Shown one piece after another: positions 1 to 6,143 of a stretch of 6,488 bases of DNA. The stretch comes from Streptosporangiaceae bacterium. Lineage in GTDB: Bacteria > Actinomycetota > Actinomycetes > Streptosporangiales > Streptosporangiaceae. The notes below the pieces were generated by a model. The model was given only the letters and a program-made list of their open reading frames with translations. It was not told the DNA's origin and made no database searches. A program made the translations under genes and the position numbers. The stretch lies in contig JASHYW010000073.1 in NCBI GenBank assembly GCA_030042885.1, positions 1 to 6,488 of the forward strand, read 5' to 3'. The stretch's first letter is position 1, and every line of letters begins with the position of its first letter.

Positions 1-49
1 TCAGCCCTCACCCGCTGGACGGCCGCGCGCGCTGAGCGGGTCCCGAAGG

Positions 50-94
50 ATCGTGGACATCTACCGTCGTGTGACGGCGGTTTCCGTCCACGAT
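50..94 (-). terminator. Nested inverted repeat, possible transcription terminator
   Basis: A perfect 9-base inverted repeat, ATCGTGGAC at 50-58 and GTCCACGAT at 86-94, encloses a second hairpin, CCGTC at 64-68 and GACGG at 73-77 with a GTGT loop. It begins 25 bases beyond the stop codon of the DUF779 gene, where the minus-strand transcript would be expected to end. There is no clear U-run, which is common for terminators in high-GC actinobacteria. The rest of 1-119 holds nothing else I can support. Confidence 0.4.
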
Positions 95-119
95 GACCAG
101 GGGGCAGGACCTGGCCGGA

Positions 120-557
120 TCATTGCTGCGGGCTGTCGTCAGGGCACGTGCCGCCGCTGGTCACGAAGTGCAGCCCGCCGCCGGGTCCGAGCGAGAAGCC
201 CTCGGGATCACCCGGAGCGATGCCGAGGACCAGTTGCGGGTGATCCCACGACCGGTAGATCCGTGCGTCGATGTAGAACGGGCAGCCTTCGATCACCCCG
301 AGCAGCAGGTCGGCGTCGCCGACGATGAACTCCCCGGCCGGGAAGCACATCGGCGCGCTCCCGGCGCAGCACCCGGCGGACTGCACGAACATCAGGCCCT
401 CGCCGCGGGCGGCGCGCAGGCGCCGGATGGCCTCGCGCGCCGCCGGGGTGGCCGAGATCCTGGCGGGCGGCTGCCCGCCAGGATCTGTGGCCGGCGCCTG
501 GGGCGAAGCCGCGGCCGTGGCCGGGTCCCGTGCAGCCGCCGGGTTCCGCTCGGGCAT
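120..557 (-). CDS. DUF779 family protein, partner of aldehyde dehydrogenase
   Basis: This 145-residue protein belongs to the DUF779 family, whose biochemical role I do not know to be established. Residues 1 to about 32 are an Ala/Pro-rich, probably disordered extension. The conserved domain covers roughly 33-137 and shows the family signature GCCAGSAPMCFPAGEF at 62-77, then GCPFYIDARIY at 91-101 and GFSLGPGGGLHFVT at 120-133. Cys63, Cys64, Cys71, Cys92 and Cys138 could bind a metal or do redox chemistry, but that is inference. There is no signal peptide or membrane segment. The ATG shares one base with the TGA of the upstream aldehyde dehydrogenase (TGATG), which strongly supports this start and suggests translational coupling; no good Shine-Dalgarno site is visible. 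DUF779 genes often sit next to ExaC-type aldehyde dehydrogenases (Rv0458/Rv0459 in M. tuberculosis is an example), so an accessory role for that enzyme is likely. Confidence 0.9.
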   Translation of the reverse strand: MPERNPAAARDPATAAASPQAPATDPGGQPPARISATPAAREAIRRLRAARGEGLMFVQSAGCCAGSAPMCFPAGEFIVGDADLLLGVIEGCPFYIDARIYRSWDHPQLVLGIAPGDPEGFSLGPGGGLHFVTSGGTCPDDSPQQ

Positions 558-2077
558 CAGAACAGCCCGAGCGGCTTGGTGCTGTAGCTGACCAAGAGGT
601 TCTTGGTCTGGCTGTAGTGCTCCAGCATCATCTTGTGAGTCTCGCGGCCGACGCCGGAGATCTTGTAACCGCCGAACGCGGCGCCCGCTGGGTACTGGTG
701 GTAGCAGTTGGTCCACACCCGGCCTGCCTTGATGGCGCGGCCCACGCGGAATGCGCGGTCGCCGTCACGGGTCCAGACGCCGGCGCCGAGCCCGTACAGG
801 GTGTCGTTGGCGATCTCGATGGCCTCCGCCTGATCCCGGAAGGTGGTCACGGCGAGGACCGGGCCGAAGATCTCCTCCTGGAAGACCCGCATCTTGTTGT
901 GGCCCTTGAGCACGGTCGGCTGGTAGAAGTACCCGCCGGCGAACTCGCCGCCGATCTCGGCCCGCCGCCCGCCGATCAGGACTTCGGCTCCTTCGGCCCT
1001 GCCGATGTCCACGTAGGAGCTGACCTTTTCCAGCTGCTGGGCGGAGACCTGCGGGCCGATCATGGTCTCGGTGTCGAGCGGGTTGCCCTGCTTGATCTGG
1101 GCGATCCGGGCGAGCGCGCGAGGCATGAACTCCTCGTATATGTCCTCCTGGATGAGCGCACGCGACGGGCAGGTGCAGACCTCGCCCTTGTTGAACGCGT
1201 AGAGCACCAGGCCCTCGACGGCCTTGTCCAGGAACTCATCGTCGGCGGCCATGACATCGCTGAAGAAGATGTTCGGCGACTTGCCGCCGAGCTCCAGCGT
1301 GACCGGGATCAGGTTCTGCGCCGCGTACTGCATGATCAGCCGGCCGGTGACGGTCTCGCCGGTGAAGGCCACCTTGGCGATCCTGGGGCTGGTCGCGAGC
1401 GCCTTGCCGATGTCGCCGCCTGCGCCGTTGACGATGTTCAGCACCCCGGGCGGCAGGAGATCGCCGATCACCTCGGCCAGCTTCAGGATCGACCAGGGGG
1501 TGGGCGAGGCCGGCTTGAGCACGCTGCAGTTCCCCGCGGCCAGCGCCGGCGCCAGCTTCCACGCGGCCATCAGCAGCGGGAAGTTGAACGGGATGATCTG
1601 GCCCACGACGCCGAGCGGCTCGTGGAAGTGGTACGCCACCAGGTCCTTGTCGATTTCGGTGATGGCGCTTTCCTCGGCGCGGATGGCGGCGGCGAAGTAG
1701 CGGAAGTGGTCGGCGGCCAGCGGGATGTCCGCGGCCAGCGTCTCGCGGACGGGCTTGCCGTTCTCCCAGCTTTCCGTGACCGCGAGCATCTCGGCGTGCG
1801 CGTCGATTGCGTCAGCGACGGCGTTGAGTACCCTGGCCCGCTGGGCCGGTGACGTCTCGCCCCACGCGTCCTTGGCCGCGTGCGCCGCATCCAGGGCGAG
1901 TTCGATGTCCGCGGGCGTGGAGTCCGCGACCTCGCAGATCGGCTGAGCGGTGGCCGGACTGAGGTTGACGCGGAACCTGCCCTCGACCGGAGCCAGCCAC
2001 TTGCCGCCGATGAAGTTGTCGTATCGCGGCTGCACCGTGACGATGCTGTCGCGACGACCTGGTGGAACGTATAGCAT
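557..2077 (-). CDS. NAD-dependent (acet)aldehyde dehydrogenase, ExaC/AldB class
   Basis: This complete 506-residue cytosolic enzyme of the aldehyde dehydrogenase superfamily should oxidise an aldehyde, most likely acetaldehyde, to the acid with NAD. The visible active site is intact: oxyanion Asn165 in IIPFNFP, Lys188 in VLKP, the cofactor loop FTGE at 238-241, the general base Glu262 in LELGGK, the nucleophile Cys301 in GEVCTCPSR, and Glu402 in EEIFGPV. The [13 protein letters not shown] block and the N-terminal YDNFIGGKW are typical of the ExaC/AldB/AcoD class, and the length matches ExaC-type enzymes (about 506). The start is supported by the N-terminal family similarity (MLYVPPG then RYDNFIGG) and by AAAGGGGA five bases upstream. 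The gene overlaps the DUF779 gene by one base. It lies 181 bases after the acyl-CoA synthetase fusion, whose module could use the acid product. The exact substrate cannot be read from sequence; other short-chain aldehydes are possible. Confidence 0.95.
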   Translation of the reverse strand: MLYVPPGRRDSIVTVQPRYDNFIGGKWLAPVEGRFRVNLSPATAQPICEVADSTPADIELALDAAHAAKDAWGETSPAQRARVLNAVADAIDAHAEMLAVTESWENGKPVRETLAADIPLAADHFRYFAAAIRAEESAITEIDKDLVAYHFHEPLGVVGQIIPFNFPLLMAAWKLAPALAAGNCSVLKPASPTPWSILKLAEVIGDLLPPGVLNIVNGAGGDIGKALATSPRIAKVAFTGETVTGRLIMQYAAQNLIPVTLELGGKSPNIFFSDVMAADDEFLDKAVEGLVLYAFNKGEVCTCPSRALIQEDIYEEFMPRALARIAQIKQGNPLDTETMIGPQVSAQQLEKVSSYVDIGRAEGAEVLIGGRRAEIGGEFAGGYFYQPTVLKGHNKMRVFQEEIFGPVLAVTTFRDQAEAIEIANDTLYGLGAGVWTRDGDRAFRVGRAIKAGRVWTNCYHQYPAGAAFGGYKISGVGRETHKMMLEHYSQTKNLLVSYSTKPLGLF

Positions 2078-2258
2078 CTCATTCCCCTTTCATCGCTTTG
2101 TGTCAAGCACATGCCGGGTCGCAGAGTGTGCCTAGAGGAACTGGTCCGCTTCTCCGGGGTCGTTGGTAATGAGAAATCGCAGATCAGGACGCTTTGAGGC
2201 CGAGCTCAGGACGTAGGGCCAGGCCGTTTGGCTTACGCCGCGGCCATCCAGCCGGCCG
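2078..2258 (-). promoter_or_regulatory. Intergenic region upstream of the aldehyde dehydrogenase
   Basis: This 181-base gap separates two minus-strand genes and is long enough for its own promoter. The heptamer CAGGACG occurs at 2185-2191 and again at 2207-2213, exactly 22 bases apart. The second copy begins a poor palindrome, AGGACGTAGGGCCA at 2208-2221, that matches the DosR-type core at 9 of 14 positions. TGTGTCAAGCACA at 2099-2111 is a short inverted repeat (TGTG/CACA) that contains TTGACA on the minus strand. Near the synthetase stop, CGGCC/GGCCG could form a weak hairpin. I find no convincing -10 element. Confidence 0.3.
2083..2090 (-). promoter_or_regulatory. Ribosome binding site of the aldehyde dehydrogenase
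   Basis: Reading the minus strand, AAAGGGGA is followed by five bases and then the ATG at 2077. A second ATG at 2082-2080 is out of frame with the enzyme and too close to this site, so the site supports the start at 2077. Confidence 0.7.
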
Positions 2259-4928
2259 TCACTGGGGAAGCTGGCGCAGGAACGGGTCGGCGAGTCGGTG
2301 GCTGGTCACGCGGATGCGTGCGTCCACCGCGACCGCGCCGTCCCGGCGGGCGATCACGGGGTTGAGGTCAAGCTCGGCGACCTGGGGCAGGTCGTCGGCG
2401 AGCCGGGAGGCGCGGAGCAGCACGTCGCGCAGCGCGGGGATGTCGACCTTGTGTTCGAGTAGGATCCGGGCGGCGTGGATAGCCCGGATCAGGTCGTCAG
2501 CGTCGGCGTCGGTGAGCGGGGCCAGCCGGGCGGCGTGGTCGGCGAGCATGTCGGTGGCGATCCCGCCGAGCCCGAACACCACCACCGGGCCGAATACCGG
2601 CTCTTGCACGACGCCGACGATGGTCTCGATGCCACCGGTGATCATGGGCTCGACCAGCACTCCGGATATCCGCCCGCCGAGGCTGGCGTGCAGCCGGCGC
2701 ATCGCGGCGCGCACTTCGTCGTCCCCGTGCAGGTCCAGTTCGACGGCGCCGGCCTCGGTCTTGTGCAGCAGGCCGGGTACCTCAGCTTTGATCACCACGT
2801 GACCGCCCAGGCGGACCGCCGCCTCGACAGCGGCGTCGGCGTCGGCGGCCCGGCGGAACGGCACCATGGGCAGGCCGTAGCAGCGCAGCAGACCATCGGC
2901 CTCCTCGGTGGACAGCCATCCGCCGCCTGGCATCCGCGCCAGGAACGAATCGACGATCGTGCGGGCGTCCGCCGCGCGCACGTCGGTGAACTCAGGCACC
3001 GTGCCGGCCGGCCGGGACCTCCAGGAGCCGTACCGGGCGGCCCGGGCCAGCGCCCGGGCGGCCGCTTCGGGGTAGGCGTACGCGGGCACCGCCGGGCCCG
3101 CGTCCTCGCCCGGCAGCAGCCGGACGGCCTCGGGCTGATCCAGCACGACCGCCGTGACCGGGACCGGCAGCCGGGTGGCGGTGAGCACCGGGAGCAGGTC
3201 AGCCGAAGCGCTCCGTACGATCACCGCGATCACGGCGGCGACGCCGTCGGTGGCGATGTGCAGTGCCTTGCCGAAGGCCTCCGGGCTGACGGCCGCGGTG
3301 GTGTCCACCGGGCCGCCGAGGGATGCCTCGGCGGGCAGCACGTCGCGCAGGCGGCCGCGGGCCTGCGGGCCCATCGCCGCCACGACCAGGCCGGCTTCCG
3401 CGCAGGCATCGGCGGCGAGCACGCCCGCGCCGCCGCCGTTGGACACGATAGCCACCAAGTTGCCCTCCGGTACCGGCTGGGACGACATCAGCACGGCTAC
3501 GTCAAGCAGCTCGCCGAAGCTGTCCGTGGCGATGATGCCCGCCTGCTCGAACAGCGCCTGCCGGGTGATCAGCGGCGCGGCGGCCGCCGCGGTGTGCGAG
3601 GCGGCGGCACGCTGGCCCGGAGCCGACCGCCCGGCATGGACGGTCAGCACGGGAAACTTAGCGCTCACCCGGCGCGCGGTCCGCGCGAACCGGCGCGGGT
3701 TGCCGAACGACTCCAGGTGGAGAAGGGCCAGTTCGGTGGTGTTGTCAGCCTCCCACCACAGCAGCATGTCGGTACTTGAAACATCCAGCTTGCCGCCGAC
3801 CGCGGCGAACGAGGAGATCCCGATGCCCAGCCGGGAGAACTGCTCGAGCAGCGCCGCACCGACGCCGCCGGACTGGACGATCAGGCCGGTGCGGCCGCGG
3901 GGAGGATGGCGCACGGCCGGGGTGGCCGCCAGCCCGATGCCTGGCACCGCGATGCCGTAGGAGGCCGGGCCCGCCAGCCGCATGCCTGCGCGCCGGGTGG
4001 CCTCCATCAGCCCGGATTCCTGCGCCGTGGTCAGGCTGGCGGTGATCACCGCCAGCGACTTGACGCCGCGGTGTCCGCACTCCCAGGCTGCCTCTACCAC
4101 GCGTGCCGCCGGCACCGTCACCACCGCCAGGTCCGGGGCCTCGGGCAGCGCAGCGACCGACGGGATGCACGGGATGCCCTCGACGTCGCCGCCGCCCGGC
4201 CTGACCGCGTACAACCTGCCGGCGAATCCGGCGTCGCGGATGTTCAGCAGGATCGTGCGGCCGATCGAGCCGGGACGGCGGCCCGCGCCGACCACCGCCA
4301 CCGACCGGGGATTCAGCAGCGGCTCCAGGCTGGCCACATCCGCGTGCCTGTCCCGCCCGGCCATCGCATCCAGATAGGCGCTGGGCTCACCGAGGGCGGC
4401 AACTCGCGGCACCGGGATGGACAGCTCGACCACCCCATAGCCCGACCTGCGCCGCATCGCCAGCCCCGAGTCGGTCAGCACATGCAGCATGGCGTAGTTG
4501 TCCGCCCGCACCTCGGCGGTGAAGGTCTTCACGCCGCGGGCACGGGCCAGCGACACCAGGTGCTCAAGCAGCAACGTGGCGACACCGCGCCGGTGCATGC
4601 CGTCGGCGACCGCCACCGCGACCTCGGCAACCGCCCCGTCGCCGACGAGCTCGTAACTGGTCACCCCCACCAGCTCGTCGCCCAGCAGGCCGACCAGCGC
4701 GACCGTGCCCGGCCTGCCTTCCATGCACACCCGCCGGGCCTCCTGCTGGGCCGATACCCGGCTCGCGCTGAAGAACCGGAAATACAGGTTCTCCGGCGAC
4801 ATCGTCTCGTGCAGCCGCTTGACAGCCTCGTAATCCCCGGGACCGGACGGCCGGATGGTCAACGTGGTGCCGTCGACCAGCAACGCATAGGACCGGCCGG
4901 ACCGGCCGTCCTCCGCGAGCGGGGTCAA
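2259..4928 (-). CDS. GNAT acetyltransferase fused to ADP-forming acyl-CoA synthetase
   Basis: This intact 889-residue cytosolic fusion has a GNAT domain at about 22-172, with the acetyl-CoA-binding RRGVA at 113-117. A CoA-binding Rossmann domain follows at about 200-325 (NPRSVAVVGAGRRPGSIG), then two flavodoxin-like CoA-ligase domains at about 335-640 and an ATP-grasp domain at about 655-885. Family enzymes interconvert acyl-CoA, ADP and phosphate with acid, CoA and ATP through a phosphohistidine relay. Both relay histidines appear present: His445 in AAASHT and His722 in LLHKTEAG. GNAT fusions of this type include protein lysine acetyltransferases that silence acetyl-CoA synthetase (Salmonella Pat has GNAT at the C-terminus; actinobacterial PatA-like proteins have it at the N-terminus). 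So the protein may be an acetyltransferase, a synthetase, or both. There is no cyclic-nucleotide-binding domain. The TTG start is fixed by a strong Shine-Dalgarno site and an in-frame TGA just upstream. It is the first gene of the minus-strand group. Confidence 0.92.
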   Translation of the reverse strand: MTPLAEDGRSGRSYALLVDGTTLTIRPSGPGDYEAVKRLHETMSPENLYFRFFSASRVSAQQEARRVCMEGRPGTVALVGLLGDELVGVTSYELVGDGAVAEVAVAVADGMHRRGVATLLLEHLVSLARARGVKTFTAEVRADNYAMLHVLTDSGLAMRRRSGYGVVELSIPVPRVAALGEPSAYLDAMAGRDRHADVASLEPLLNPRSVAVVGAGRRPGSIGRTILLNIRDAGFAGRLYAVRPGGGDVEGIPCIPSVAALPEAPDLAVVTVPAARVVEAAWECGHRGVKSLAVITASLTTAQESGLMEATRRAGMRLAGPASYGIAVPGIGLAATPAVRHPPRGRTGLIVQSGGVGAALLEQFSRLGIGISSFAAVGGKLDVSSTDMLLWWEADNTTELALLHLESFGNPRRFARTARRVSAKFPVLTVHAGRSAPGQRAAASHTAAAAAPLITRQALFEQAGIIATDSFGELLDVAVLMSSQPVPEGNLVAIVSNGGGAGVLAADACAEAGLVVAAMGPQARGRLRDVLPAEASLGGPVDTTAAVSPEAFGKALHIATDGVAAVIAVIVRSASADLLPVLTATRLPVPVTAVVLDQPEAVRLLPGEDAGPAVPAYAYPEAAARALARAARYGSWRSRPAGTVPEFTDVRAADARTIVDSFLARMPGGGWLSTEEADGLLRCYGLPMVPFRRAADADAAVEAAVRLGGHVVIKAEVPGLLHKTEAGAVELDLHGDDEVRAAMRRLHASLGGRISGVLVEPMITGGIETIVGVVQEPVFGPVVVFGLGGIATDMLADHAARLAPLTDADADDLIRAIHAARILLEHKVDIPALRDVLLRASRLADDLPQVAELDLNPVIARRDGAVAVDARIRVTSHRLADPFLRQLPQ

Positions 4929-4929
4929 C

Positions 4930-4939
4930 GATCACCTCC
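4930..4939 (-). promoter_or_regulatory. Extended Shine-Dalgarno site deciding a TTG start
   Basis: On the minus strand GGAGGTGATC is complementary over ten bases to the usual 3' end of 16S rRNA. The GGAGG core lies six bases from the TTG at 4928. The site contains an in-frame TGA (4934-4932), so translation of the fusion cannot start further upstream. The GTG within it, at 4935, is in another frame. Confidence 0.85.
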
Positions 4940-5124
4940 GGCTTTTTCGGCTGGCCCCCGTCACGAACCCATCATCCCCGGTCCACGATCCCGGTGCACG
5001 CCCTGCGGCTGGTTCCGCCGTAGGTCTTCTGCCTAGCAACCCCGCGAACAGAACGCACGGGCCGCCCGCCGCGCTATCCAGGGGCGGAAGGTCATCGCGG
5101 CGCTGGACAGCGCGGCTGCGAAGA

Positions 5125-5160
5125 CCGACGTCCGGCCCGGGTGAGCGGGACTTCCGGCCC
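5125..5160. promoter_or_regulatory. Paired DosR/DevR-like operator
   Basis: GGGACTTCCGGCCC at 5147-5160 matches 11 of 14 positions of the DosR core GGGACTWWAGTCCC, including GGGAC and CCC at the two ends. A weaker copy, CCGACGTCCGGCCC, lies at 5125-5138 (8 of 14). The two share TCCGGCCC and are offset by 22 bases, about two helical turns, so two dimers could sit on the same face of the helix. The pair is close enough to serve both the archease and the divergent acyl-CoA synthetase. The match is by eye, and high GC raises chance similarity. Confidence 0.5.
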
Positions 5161-5195
5161 TATGCGGCGTGGCCCGCGCCGGGCAGCCTTAAGGT
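5147..5195 (+). promoter_or_regulatory. Candidate activator-dependent promoter for the archease
   Basis: The stronger DosR-like site is followed 29 bases later by TAAGGT at 5190-5195, which fits the -10 pattern TANNNT. No recognisable -35 is present, as expected where an activator replaces it. A start near 5202 would place the box centre near -48 and leave a 5' leader of about 240 bases before the archease. This is inferred from spacing only. Confidence 0.3.
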
Positions 5196-5397
5196 ACCTG
5201 CGAGGCGAGAGAGGGAGCTGGACCGTACGAACTGCCCGGGGGACCGGACGCGCGGCGGAACGGCTGAGAAGCCGGCAGCGGAGAAGCTGGCCGACGACCC
5301 CCAGGACCTGATCCGGACAATGCCGGCGAAGGGAGATCGCCCCGCAGGCCATTTTCATGACGGGGCACGAGCACGGCGGGCGAGCGGAGGTATGACG

Positions 5398-5433
5398 ATG
5401 AACATCGCGCCCCGGATCGCGGAACTGGTATGA
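5398..5433 (+). CDS. Possible 11-residue leader peptide upstream of archease
   Basis: The ORF encodes MNIAPRIAELV and stops with TGA at 5431-5433. Its ATG has GGAGG seven bases upstream (5386-5390), a better Shine-Dalgarno than that of the archease. An in-frame ATG at 5392 is only one base from the GGAGG and is less likely. The archease ATG is seven bases after this stop, and its own weak site, GAGGT at 5432-5436, overlaps the stop codon. That layout suits translational coupling. The peptide has no run of one amino acid that would suggest attenuation. It may equally be chance. Confidence 0.35.
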   Translation: MNIAPRIAELV

Positions 5434-5440
5434 GGTCAAG

Positions 5441-5911
5441 ATGAATGCGGCACAGGAATCGGCCCGGCTCTCCGAACGGCTGGCGCAGGACGCCGGCCAG
5501 GGGCACCGGACCGTTCCGCATACCGCTGACCTGCGCGTCGAGGCATGGGGACCCACGCGGGAAGCGTGCCTGGCCGAGGCGGTACTAGGGCTGGTGGACA
5601 GTTTTGCGGTCGTTTCGGCTGCCCGGCCGCGGCACACGGCCGAGCGGTGTCTGGTCGCGAGTTCAGATGAGGATCTGCTGGTAGCGGTCATCGAGGAGGT
5701 GATCTACCGGCTGGACGCCGATGGCGAGATCCCGGTCACCGCCGCCGTACGGCCGGGACCGGAAGGCGGGGCTGTCCTGACCTTGCCGCTGGCTGACGTG
5801 AACGAGGCCGAAATCACCGGCGCGGTGCCGAAGGCAGCGTCGCTGTACGACCTGCGCTGCGCGGCGGACGCGAAGGGCCGGTGGTCCTGCGGTATCACCA
5901 TCGACGTGTAG
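5441..5911 (+). CDS. Archease family protein
   Basis: This 156-residue protein belongs to the archease family. Archeases help the RNA ligase RtcB complete its guanylylated, metal-dependent catalytic cycle and so take part in tRNA splicing or RNA repair. Family landmarks are PHTADLRVEAWG at 26-37, with the likely metal ligand Asp30; the helix DEDLLVAVIEEVIYRLD at 76-92; and the C-terminal block from KAASLYDLRC (131-140) to the final GITIDV with Asp155, a second likely ligand. About 20 residues precede the usual start of the fold, which explains the length over the typical 140 or so. The ATG at 5441 is the only sensible start, since an in-frame TGA lies at 5399-5401. GAGGT at 5432-5436 is a modest ribosome site overlapping the stop of a possible leader ORF. 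No rtcB is in the window. A DosR-like site far upstream suggests stress-dependent expression, by inference. Confidence 0.9.
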   Translation: MNAAQESARLSERLAQDAGQGHRTVPHTADLRVEAWGPTREACLAEAVLGLVDSFAVVSAARPRHTAERCLVASSDEDLLVAVIEEVIYRLDADGEIPVTAAVRPGPEGGAVLTLPLADVNEAEITGAVPKAASLYDLRCAADAKGRWSCGITIDV

Positions 5912-5956
5912 CAGCACGCACACCTGCCCTCGCTGCCTTTCTGATCCACCTGAAAC

Positions 5957-5994
5957 GGGGCGAAAGCCCTTACCTTGCTGGTGACCTAGGGCCC
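5957..5994. promoter_or_regulatory. Second paired DosR/DevR-like operator
   Basis: GTGACCTAGGGCCC at 5981-5994 and GGGGCGAAAGCCCT at 5957-5970 each match the DosR core at 10 of 14 positions and are offset by 24 bases. The pair lies 150-190 bases before the M50 protease start. A -10-like TAAGGC follows at 6029-6034. The left member can also form a GGGC-GAAA-GCCC hairpin and might instead be a weak terminator after the archease. Confidence 0.38.
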
Positions 5995-6049
5995 TGCCCG
6001 CGTGGGTCAGGCCGCATGAGGCTGGAAGTAAGGCAGCAAGTTTCGCCTC
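5957..6049 (+). other. Long bulged stem in the gap before the protease
   Basis: CAGCAAGTTTCGCC at 6034-6047 is complementary, without a break, to GGCGAAA (5959-5965) plus CTTGCTG (5974-5980), leaving an eight-base bulge on the left arm. One G-U and one G-C pair extend it to 5957 and 6049. Inside, TGACC (5982-5986) can pair with GGTCA (6005-6009). As RNA this could be a structured leader of the protease message. As DNA it frames the second DosR-like site. I recognise no known riboswitch or small RNA. The rest of 5912-6143 shows nothing else. Confidence 0.3.
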
Positions 6050-6143
6050 ACGCACGGGCCAGGCTGGGCACGCGGACAGAGCCGGACCGGACGGGCCGCG
6101 ACGGGCGATCTGGCCGTGTGTGCGGTGAAGGGCGGCGAGATCG

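Larger units (their letters stand above)
4929..5440. other. Divergent non-coding region between the two gene groups
   Basis: About 510 bases separate the minus-strand fusion from the plus-strand archease. From left to right it holds the fusion's ribosome binding site (4930-4939), a paired DosR-like site (5125-5160), a -10-like TAAGGT (5190-5195), and a short leader ORF (5398-5433) just before the archease. The plus-strand frame that ends at 5433 is open back to at least 5017, but its only candidate starts are near its end and its codons show no clear coding bias, so I do not call a longer gene. No tRNA or other RNA gene is recognisable. Confidence 0.6.

Noticed and set aside
36..47. GGTCCCGAAGG near 39-49, resembling the right half of a DosR box.
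   Set aside because: Only a half-site: the left half does not match, and it lies downstream of the minus-strand genes rather than in a promoter.
1..60. A 19-codon minus-strand ORF beginning at 60 and stopping at the first base of the window.
   Set aside because: No ribosome site, and its start sits inside the inverted repeat after the DUF779 gene; nothing in the peptide is recognisable.
530..1852. A 440-codon open frame on the plus strand across the aldehyde dehydrogenase.
   Set aside because: It is antisense to a gene with an intact active site, has no recognisable domain, and long antisense frames are expected in high-GC DNA.
2078..2106. TTGACA on the minus strand at 2106-2101 as the -35 of an aldehyde dehydrogenase promoter.
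   Set aside because: At 17-base spacing the -10 would be AATGAG (3 of 6), overlapping the region between ribosome site and ATG, so the transcript would start inside the gene and lose its own ribosome site.
48..4991. An 11-base match between GGATCGTGGAC at 48-58 and its complement GTCCACGATCC at 4981-4991.
   Set aside because: Matches of this length are expected by chance in 6.5 kb, and the flanks do not extend the similarity.
2475..5036. Two long plus-strand open frames (2475-3779 and 3906-5036) opposite the GNAT-synthetase fusion.
   Set aside because: Both are rich in Arg, Gly, His and Gln, typical of reverse-frame shadows, and match no family; the minus-strand protein is continuous and domain-complete.
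5017..5433. Plus-strand frame open for at least 139 codons and ending at 5433, a possible small or decayed gene before the archease.
   Set aside because: No start with a ribosome site exists except the one at 5398 (an ATG at 5320 lacks one), third-position GC is not raised above the surrounding DNA, and no family is recognisable.
5092..5691. A 199-codon minus-strand open frame covering the divergent gap and part of the archease.
   Set aside because: It overlaps half of the archease, is Ser/Arg-rich with no recognisable motif, and has no supporting ribosome site.
6000..6045. GGTCAGGCC followed by GGAAG and GGCAGCAAG, reminiscent of the signal recognition particle RNA core.
   Set aside because: The order and spacing do not form the SRP GGAA tetraloop with its closing pairs, and the conserved asymmetric loop is absent.
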